From an uncultured Lachnospiraceae bacterium (lineage in GTDB: Bacteria; Bacillota; Clostridia; Lachnospirales; Lachnospiraceae), in assembly GCA_945492935.1 (NCBI GenBank), contig CALYVE010000028.1, positions 1 through 11,214 on the forward strand: a stretch of 11,214 nt of DNA. The letters are read 5' to 3'. Below are positions 5,837-11,214 of this stretch, piece by piece (the first letter of the stretch is position 1; every line of letters starts with the position of its first letter). The notes beneath the pieces are model-generated. The model was given only the letters and a program-made list of their open reading frames with translations. It did not search any database and had not been told where the DNA came from. A program made the translations under genes and the position numbers.

Positions 5837-8197
5837 ATGCAATTATCAGAACTAACGCGAGGACAAACAGCTAAAATCGATATTGTCAATGGAGAGGGCA
5901 ATCTCCGTTTGCATTTTCTTTCGATGGGTATTATTCCGGGCGCGGAAATATCCTTCGTGAAGGCAGCACCAATGGGAGATCCGGTTGAGTATCGTGTATG
6001 GGGTTATGAAATTACGCTTCGATTAGAGGATGCAAAGAAAATAGAGGTTACAATATGTGAAAAAGAACACGATCCGGTAACCTTTGAACATACCCGCACA
6101 AAGAAAACTTCTCATCCCGGTCTTGGAGAGATGGGTATATTTCATGTTCGCCAAAAAGGGGAAGCTTTATCGGATGATACAGTTATAACATTTGGACTGG
6201 CGGGTAATCAGAATTGCGGAAAGACAACACTTTTTAATCAGCTTACAGGCTCTAATCAGCACGTTGGAAATTTTCCGGGCGTTACCGTTGACCGTAAGGA
6301 TGGTCAGATTCGGGGAAAGAAGAATACGCTTGTCACAGACTTGCCGGGTGTTTATTCTCTGGCACCTTATTCCGCAGAGGAGATTGTTACAAGAGAGTTT
6401 TTGCTTGAAAATCGACCAAAGGGAATCATCAATATTGTTGATGCGACAAATATTGAGCGAAACCTTTATCTTACAATGCAATTGATGGAGCTTGATATTC
6501 CTATGGTGCTTGCCCTCAATATGATGGATGAGGTAAGCAAAAACGGCGGAACGATTATTGTGAATGAATTGGAGTCGGTACTCGGCATTCCGGTTGTCCC
6601 GATTTCGGCAGCGAAAAACGAAGGAATTCATGAGCTGGTTGACCACGTATATCATGTTGCAAAGTATAGAGAACGTCCGGGACGAAGAGATTTTTGTGAT
6701 GCAAACGGACCGGATGGAGGTGCGATTCACAGATGCTTACACTCAATCATGCATTTGATTGAGGATCATGCACATACTTATAAAATACCGACAAGGTTTG
6801 CGGCAACAAGACTTGTAGAAGGTGACGATCAAATTCTTGAGAAGCTTCATCTTGATACGAATGAACAAGAAACTTTAGAACACATTGTAAAGCAGATGGA
6901 AAACGAGAGTGGAATGGATCGCATGGCCGCACTTGCACTTATGCGATTTACGTTTATTAAAAAGGTCTGTGATGCAGCGGTTGTAAAGCCAAAGGAGAGT
7001 AAGGAACATTTACGAAGCCGTAGAATTGATCGGATTCTTACAGGAAAATTCACGGCAATTCCAAGCTTTATTGCGATAATGGCACTTGTATTTTGGCTGA
7101 CATTCGGCGTAATCGGCAATCAGTTATCCGACGGATTGGAATTTTTGATAAATAAGGGTATTTCGGCGCTTGACGATATATTTGCATCTGCCGATATAAG
7201 TCCGGTCCTGCATTCACTCATTATTGACGGAATATGTGTTGGAGTTGGAAGCGTACTGTCTTTTATTCCGATTGTCGTTATTTTATTTTTGTTCCTTTCT
7301 ATATTGGAGGATAGCGGATACATGGCAAGGGTAGCCTTCGTCATGGATAAAATACTTCGTAAAATCGGTTTGTCCGGTCGAAGCATTGTGCCAATGTTGA
7401 TTGGTTTTGGTTGTTCGGTTCCTGCAATTATGGCAACAAGGACACTTCCGTCAGAGCGTGATCGGAAGATGACGATTTTGCTAACACCGTTTATGAGCTG
7501 TTCCGCAAAATTGCCGATTTATGCTTTTTTTGTAGCTGCCTTTTTCCCTGACAAGGGTGCACTCGTTATGACGGGGTTATACTTTACCGGTATTATTGTA
7601 GCAATTTTATATGCGCTTATTCTGAAAAATACACGCTTTAAAGGAGAACCGGTACCATTTGTTATGGAGCTTCCGAACTATCGTATGCCAAGTGCAAAAA
7701 GTGTCATACATTTGATCTGGGATAAGGCAAAGGATTTCCTTACGAAGGCATTTACGATTATTTTTCTTGCGTCCATCATTATTTGGTTCTTGCAGAGCTT
7801 TGACATTCATATGAATTTAGTGGGCGACTCTAAGGATAGCATTCTGGCATTGCTCGGCAGCGCAATTGCTCCGATTTTTGCACCACTTGGCTTTGGCAAC
7901 TGGAGAGCCTCAACCGCACTGATTACAGGATTTACTGCAAAAGAGAGTGTTGTCAGTACGTTAACTGTTTTGATGGGTGGAGAGACTGCAATGCTGTCAA
8001 CGTTGTTTTCTCCGTTTACGGCATGCGTATTCCTAGTGTTCACTTTGCTTTATACACCATGTGTTGCAGCTGTTTCTTCTGTAAAGAGAGAGCTTGGAGG
8101 CAAGTGGGCAATTGGTGTAGTAATTATGCAATGTGTCATTGCCTGGATAATGGCATTTTTCGTTCATACGGTTGGTTTATTAATCGGATTAAATTAA
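5837..8197 (+). CDS. feoB: Ferrous iron transporter, FeoA-FeoB fusion
   Basis: A 786-residue fusion that imports Fe(II) across the cytoplasmic membrane. Residues 1-75 are a FeoA (SH3-like) domain (LTRGQTAKID, LRLHFLSMGIIPGAEI). A linker (76-115) joins it to the FeoB G domain, with G1 GNQNCGKT (123-130), G2 around T150 in FPGVTV, G3 DLPG (168-171), G4 NMMD (228-231) and G5 SAAK (257-260). After the helical GDI-like region (about 280-390) comes the multi-pass membrane part (about 405-785), which includes the conserved gate sequences GFGCSVPAIMATRTL (C526) and FMSCSAKLPIYA (C555). No FeoC and no cysteine-rich C-terminal tail are present. GAGGAG (5821-5826) lies 10 bases before the ATG. Its place between a two-component system and a ZIP transporter suggests a metal-uptake operon. 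Function is near certain; some FeoB subfamilies also carry Mn(II). Confidence 0.97.
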   Translation: MQLSELTRGQTAKIDIVNGEGNLRLHFLSMGIIPGAEISFVKAAPMGDPVEYRVWGYEITLRLEDAKKIEVTICEKEHDPVTFEHTRTKKTSHPGLGEMGIFHVRQKGEALSDDTVITFGLAGNQNCGKTTLFNQLTGSNQHVGNFPGVTVDRKDGQIRGKKNTLVTDLPGVYSLAPYSAEEIVTREFLLENRPKGIINIVDATNIERNLYLTMQLMELDIPMVLALNMMDEVSKNGGTIIVNELESVLGIPVVPISAAKNEGIHELVDHVYHVAKYRERPGRRDFCDANGPDGGAIHRCLHSIMHLIEDHAHTYKIPTRFAATRLVEGDDQILEKLHLDTNEQETLEHIVKQMENESGMDRMAALALMRFTFIKKVCDAAVVKPKESKEHLRSRRIDRILTGKFTAIPSFIAIMALVFWLTFGVIGNQLSDGLEFLINKGISALDDIFASADISPVLHSLIIDGICVGVGSVLSFIPIVVILFLFLSILEDSGYMARVAFVMDKILRKIGLSGRSIVPMLIGFGCSVPAIMATRTLPSERDRKMTILLTPFMSCSAKLPIYAFFVAAFFPDKGALVMTGLYFTGIIVAILYALILKNTRFKGEPVPFVMELPNYRMPSAKSVIHLIWDKAKDFLTKAFTIIFLASIIIWFLQSFDIHMNLVGDSKDSILALLGSAIAPIFAPLGFGNWRASTALITGFTAKESVVSTLTVLMGGETAMLSTLFSPFTACVFLVFTLLYTPCVAAVSSVKRELGGKWAIGVVIMQCVIAWIMAFFVHTVGLLIGLN

Positions 8198-8205
8198 ATT
8201 ATGTT

Positions 8206-8210
8206 AGGAG
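8206..8210 (+). promoter_or_regulatory. Ribosome binding site that sets the ZIP transporter start
   Basis: AGGAG lies five bases before the ATG at 8216. The ATG at 8201 in the same frame has only AT-rich sequence before it, so the downstream start is preferred. Confidence 0.75.
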
Positions 8211-8215
8211 TATTT

Positions 8216-9001
8216 ATGACAGAAATTATGCTTGCACTGTGGATTCCTTTTATTGGGACTATGCTTGGATCTGCATGTGTATTATTTATGAAAAATGAAT
8301 TAAGTGATAAGCTTCAAAAGATATTATCCGGCTTTGCTGCCGGCGTTATGGTTGCGGCCTCCGTTTGGTCTTTGCTTATTCCTGCGATGGAATCGTCCAG
8401 AGAACAGGGGATGGGTAAGCTGGCTTTCTTGCCGGCATCGATCGGATTTATGCTTGGAATCTTTTTTCTTTTGCTGTTAGATGTACTGATTCCCCATTTA
8501 CATGTGAACGAGGAAGAAGCAGAAGGTCCAAAGGTTTCACTTAAAAAGTCGACAATGCTTATATTGGCAGTGACCTTGCATAACATTCCGGAAGGTATGG
8601 CGGTCGGGGTTACGTTTGCCGGTGTTGCATCCGGCGATGGCTCTATTACGATGATGGGAGCAGTTGCGCTTGCGATTGGAATTGCTATTCAGAATTTTCC
8701 GGAGGGGGCGATTGTATCAATGCCGTTATGTTCATCAGGAACAGGAAAAGGAAAAGCATTTTTGTATGGCACGTTATCAGGGGTTGTTGAACCGCTGGCG
8801 GCAATATTTACGATATGTCTGGCAAAATACTTAGTTGGTGTTATGTCGTATTTGCTTGCCTTTGCAGCGGGGGCTATGATGTATGTTGTAGTTGAAGAAT
8901 TGATACCGGAGTCTGCGGAGGGAGAACACTCCAATATCGGTACAATCGGTTTTGCAGCGGGCTTTATATTGATGATGATATTGGATGTTGCGCTTGGATA
9001 A
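8216..9001 (+). CDS. ZIP-family divalent metal transporter (GufA/ZupT-like)
   Basis: A 261-residue multi-pass membrane protein of the ZIP family, which carries Zn(II) and often Fe(II) or Mn(II) into the cytoplasm. The two metal-site helices are recognisable: TLHNIPEGMAVG (H122, N123, E126) and AIQNFPEGAIVS (Q159, N160, E163). A loop with PHLHVNEEEAEG (93-104) between helices 3 and 4 is the usual His/acid metal-collecting segment. Later helices contain SGVVEPLAA and VVVEELIPE, both typical of GufA-type bacterial members. The length fits the 250-270 usual for this group. It follows FeoAB by 18 bases and is probably co-transcribed, followed by a long terminator hairpin. Which metal it carries cannot be read from the sequence; the FeoAB neighbour makes iron or manganese as likely as zinc. 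Confidence 0.93.
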   Translation: MTEIMLALWIPFIGTMLGSACVLFMKNELSDKLQKILSGFAAGVMVAASVWSLLIPAMESSREQGMGKLAFLPASIGFMLGIFFLLLLDVLIPHLHVNEEEAEGPKVSLKKSTMLILAVTLHNIPEGMAVGVTFAGVASGDGSITMMGAVALAIGIAIQNFPEGAIVSMPLCSSGTGKGKAFLYGTLSGVVEPLAAIFTICLAKYLVGVMSYLLAFAAGAMMYVVVEELIPESAEGEHSNIGTIGFAAGFILMMILDVALG

Positions 9002-9017
9002 ATAATGTTTCGATACA

Positions 9018-9053
9018 AACAAGGGGTTGAAGTATATACTTCAGCCCTTTGTT
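9018..9053 (+). terminator. Long hairpin terminator of the metal-transport operon
   Basis: AACAAGGGGTTGAAGT (9018-9033) pairs over all 16 positions, two of them G-U, with ACTTCAGCCCTTTGTT (9038-9053) around an ATAT loop. The right arm supplies the T-rich tail (CCCTTTGTT) and the left side the matching A-rich stretch, so the hairpin could also work in the other direction. There is no further T run, which makes it slightly atypical, but its place 16 bases after the stop codon fits operon termination. Confidence 0.8.
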
Positions 9054-9129
9054 ACGTCATATTTCTTGATTTAGCGAGGGAGAATATTGGAATGTGTCGG
9101 GAAGGAATTGTAATAATAATGGATATATG

Positions 9130-9143
9130 TTTGGATATCCAAA
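9130..9143. promoter_or_regulatory. Perfect 14-base palindrome, possible operator
   Basis: TTTGGATATCCAAA is fully self-complementary and lies about 30 bases upstream of a perfect TATAAT, in front of the diguanylate cyclase gene. GGATAT is repeated 12 bases further upstream (9121-9126). The position, near -50 of the expected transcript start, would suit a regulator acting on that promoter. No known operator consensus is recognised. Confidence 0.3.
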
Positions 9144-9173
9144 GAAATACTTTTATTTTCAATAAAAAAAGAG

Positions 9174-9179
9174 TATAAT
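9174..9179 (+). promoter_or_regulatory. -10 element of the diguanylate cyclase (and perhaps glmU) transcript
   Basis: TATAAT matches the sigma-A -10 consensus exactly and lies 47 bases before the start codon. No good -35 hexamer sits 16 to 18 bases upstream; that region is TTTTATTTTC. This may mean the promoter needs an activator. Confidence 0.45.
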
Positions 9180-9214
9180 ATTTGCAACTGTACGATAGAT
9201 TTGTTGATGTATGC

Positions 9215-9220
9215 AGGAGG
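9215..9220 (+). promoter_or_regulatory. Ribosome binding site that sets the diguanylate cyclase start
   Basis: AGGAGG, a full-strength site, lies six bases before the ATG at 9227. The in-frame TTG at 9182 sits almost on the -10 element and has no site, so it is rejected. Confidence 0.85.
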
Positions 9221-9226
9221 CAGACG

Positions 9227-11107
9227 ATGAAAATAGCACTTTTTATATGTGACGTTTATCAGACATATCAGGCAATTGTTACGAATGCTATGAGCAAGTA
9301 TGCAAAGGAGCATGGTATCACGCTGATTATATATGCAAACTTTGTAGCACCGGCTAATAATGTTTTTCATGTGGCAGGCGAGCGAAGCATTATTCGATTA
9401 CCGGATTTGTCAGACTTTGATGGTATCGTTGTTGCTGGTGATACATTCAAAATGTTTAATATGCAGACAGAACTGATGCGCAGAATCAGACGCGAAGCAA
9501 AGTGTCCGGTTGTAAGCCTTCGGGAGGCGGAAAATGATTTTGTAAGTGTCATTATCAATAACAAAAAAGCAATGTATGAAATGACAAAGCATTTTATTGA
9601 TTATCACAAATTTACAGACATCTGTTTTGTAACAGGACGTATGGAGATGTTAGATGCACAGGAGCGACTTTCCGGTTACAGACTGGCAATGCAGGAAGCA
9701 GATATTCCTGTTTTGGATAATATGATTTTCTATGGCGATTACTGGCGTTTGAAGGGAAAAGAAATCGTTGATTATTTCATGGGTGGCAGGCAGACATATC
9801 CGCAGGCAATTGTATGTTCAAATGATTACATGGCATTTTCTGTTTGCGAGGAATTACAACACAGAGGCATTCGCGTGCCGGAGGATATCTGTGTGTCAGG
9901 TATGGACGATTTAGGGGAGGCCCGTACAGCAGAACCGCAGCTTACGAGTGTGGAGGTTCCTTATGGTGAAATGGCAGCAGTTGCACTTGAGCTTGTTGCG
10001 AAACTGGTAAATGGGGAACAATTAGAGTCAAATAAAGTATATGTTCCATGTAAGATGCATTACCGTTCCAGCTGTGGATGTCCGGATGATGAGATTTTGG
10101 ACGGTTCTGCGATTCAAACAGAATACGTTAAATTCCGTTATATGACGAAGGAATGTATCTATATGATTACGGATTATTCAAGTGCATATAGTGATGAAGA
10201 ATGTATGGAAATGACAGGACGTATGGCGAAGCGTCTCGAACTTAAAAACTATTTTATATGCCTGAATGAAGAAGTAGATAAAGATGAGGATGGCAATGTA
10301 ATTAATCGTGATGATCCATTTTCTGAAACCTTGCATCTGCGCCATCATCTGGATCGGCATGGAAGACCTGTTTCGACGGATATTCCATTTCCTAAGAAAC
10401 AACTGCTTCCGGACGAAATGATGAAGGAACTCGATGGTGTCACAAGCTTCGTTGTGCCGCTTCATTATCGTAAGGATGTATTTGGATACATTGTTATGCA
10501 GATTCGGGATAATGTTCCTTGTATGCTTGATCAACGATACGAATTCCTTTGTATTAATACCGGATCATCGCTTAATATGATTAATACATACGAAGAACTT
10601 GTATCGATGAGAGATATTAAATCACTTTACTTAAAGGATCCGTTGACTGAGATTTTCAATCGTCGCGGTCTTGAGTATGAGCTTACTACACTTCATCAAA
10701 AGATGGGGCGTAAGGCGGTTGAAATGTCGGTTGTAAGCATCGACATGGATGGGCTCAAATACATCAATGATAACTTTGGACATGCGACTGGAGATGCGGC
10801 AATTTGTCATGTCGCAAGATGCATTTCTGCTGCCCTTGAGGAACATGAATTTTGTGCACGTATGGGTGGCGATGAGTTTGTTGCGGTATTATACAGCGAT
10901 GATGAGACCCGTTGTGAAGAATTCCGTATGAAACTTGAAGATTTGTTAGCTGAGGTAAATAAAGACATTTACGAAGATTATGTGGTAGAGGTTAGTATAG
11001 GCATTAGTCATGTCAAATCAAATGATACAATTTTAGATTCGTTACAGGTTGCAGACGAACTTATGTACAAGGAAAAACGCAACAAAATAAATAAGCAGGG
11101 AAGATAA
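9227..11107 (+). CDS. Diguanylate cyclase with LacI-type periplasmic-binding-protein-like sensor
   Basis: A 626-residue cytoplasmic signalling enzyme that should make cyclic di-GMP from two GTP. Residues 1-280 form a type I periplasmic-binding-protein fold as found in LacI/PurR regulators (MKIALFICDVYQTY at the start, SGYRLAMQEADIP, AIVCSNDYMAFSV, GIRVPEDICVSGMDD, QLTSVEVPYGEMA). There is no helix-turn-helix, signal peptide or membrane segment. A CGCP motif (C283, C285) ends this domain. Residues 290-460 resemble a GAF-like or linker domain ending in a helical region. The GGDEF domain (about 465-618) starts at KDPLTEIFNRRG, has D506/D508 in SIDMDGLKYINDNFGH, and an intact GGDEF (547-551), so activity is expected. 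The inhibitory I-site RxxD is replaced by EEHE (538-541). The ligand of the sensor is unknown; a sugar or nucleoside is likely by family. glmU follows after 16 bases. Confidence 0.92.
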   Translation: MKIALFICDVYQTYQAIVTNAMSKYAKEHGITLIIYANFVAPANNVFHVAGERSIIRLPDLSDFDGIVVAGDTFKMFNMQTELMRRIRREAKCPVVSLREAENDFVSVIINNKKAMYEMTKHFIDYHKFTDICFVTGRMEMLDAQERLSGYRLAMQEADIPVLDNMIFYGDYWRLKGKEIVDYFMGGRQTYPQAIVCSNDYMAFSVCEELQHRGIRVPEDICVSGMDDLGEARTAEPQLTSVEVPYGEMAAVALELVAKLVNGEQLESNKVYVPCKMHYRSSCGCPDDEILDGSAIQTEYVKFRYMTKECIYMITDYSSAYSDEECMEMTGRMAKRLELKNYFICLNEEVDKDEDGNVINRDDPFSETLHLRHHLDRHGRPVSTDIPFPKKQLLPDEMMKELDGVTSFVVPLHYRKDVFGYIVMQIRDNVPCMLDQRYEFLCINTGSSLNMINTYEELVSMRDIKSLYLKDPLTEIFNRRGLEYELTTLHQKMGRKAVEMSVVSIDMDGLKYINDNFGHATGDAAICHVARCISAALEEHEFCARMGGDEFVAVLYSDDETRCEEFRMKLEDLLAEVNKDIYEDYVVEVSIGISHVKSNDTILDSLQVADELMYKEKRNKINKQGR

Positions 11108-11123
11108 TTAAGGAGACAGAATC

Positions 11124-11214
11124 ATGGGAAAACTTAAAGCTGTTATTTTGGCAGCCGGTAAGGGAACACGTATGAACTCAGATCTGCCAAAGGTCATACA
11201 CAAATGTATGGGGC
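11124..11214 (+). CDS. glmU: GlmU, UDP-N-acetylglucosamine pyrophosphorylase (5' end only)
   Basis: Only the first 30 codons are visible before the window ends. They carry the nucleotidyltransferase signature VILAAGKGTRMNSDLPKVIH, which closely matches GlmU of Firmicutes; the lysine of the LPK motif and the GxGTRM loop bind the nucleotide. GlmU acetylates glucosamine 1-phosphate and couples it to UTP, giving UDP-GlcNAc for peptidoglycan. TAAGGAG (11109-11115) lies eight bases before the ATG. With only 16 bases after the diguanylate cyclase stop and no terminator, the two genes are probably co-transcribed. Another sugar nucleotidyltransferase is possible but less likely, since the SDLPKVIHK context is characteristic of GlmU. 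Confidence 0.88.
   Translation, partial: MGKLKAVILAAGKGTRMNSDLPKVIHKCMG

Noticed and set aside
6167..6730. Long antisense open frame inside FeoAB, and many similar frames in other genes
   Set aside because: These lie opposite or out of frame with well-conserved genes and lack ribosome binding sites and family motifs.
9002..9226. Riboswitch, such as a c-di-GMP type, before the diguanylate cyclase
   Set aside because: None of the conserved class I or II c-di-GMP aptamer core sequences is visible; only a terminator, a palindrome and a promoter element are seen.
1..11214. CRISPR array, insertion sequence, phage or defence genes, tRNA or rRNA
   Set aside because: No repeat-spacer pattern, transposase, integrase, defence-gene motif or structured RNA gene was recognised in either strand.

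Overview
The window looks like an ordinary chromosomal stretch of a low-to-moderate GC Firmicute, most likely a Clostridia member of the Lachnospiraceae type. The grounds are strong purine-rich Shine-Dalgarno sites, AT-rich sigma-A-like promoters, a FeoA-FeoB fusion, a LacI-type sensor fused to GGDEF, and TruA, TrkH and GlmU sequences that read as clostridial. This placement is by eye; no database was searched.

Layout from left to right. (1) The 3' end of a TrkH/KtrB potassium transporter subunit, closed by a strong hairpin-plus-T-run terminator. (2) On the minus strand, a complete family 1 glycoside hydrolase of the 6-phospho-beta-glucosidase type. (3) A 416-base intergenic region holding the two divergent promoters. 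(4) truA (tRNA pseudouridine synthase), alone. (5) A tight five-gene block from 3232 to 9001: a DUF4342-type protein (UBA/EF-Ts-N-like head plus a membrane segment), an OmpR-family response regulator, a membrane histidine kinase, a FeoA-FeoB ferrous iron transporter fusion and a ZIP-family metal transporter. It ends in a long hairpin. (6) A diguanylate cyclase with a cytoplasmic sugar-binding-protein-like (LacI-type) sensor and no DNA-binding domain, followed after 16 bases by the start of glmU, which runs off the window.

How the genes may work together. The five-gene block has gaps of only 17 to 41 bases and no internal terminator that I can see. It therefore pairs a two-component system with two metal transporters, and suggests metal- or redox-responsive control of Fe(II)/Zn(II)/Mn(II) uptake. 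Two observations support a closer look. The kinase's only two cysteines both lie in its small predicted extracellular loop. The region before the block carries an 11-base-period direct repeat of TTTAATCT with inverted copies downstream, a form typical of OmpR-family binding sites. The role of the leading DUF4342 protein is unknown.

No tRNA, rRNA, CRISPR array, transposon, phage gene or riboswitch was recognised. I see no clearly undescribed system. The DUF4342/two-component/FeoAB/ZIP block is the most promising candidate for new biology.
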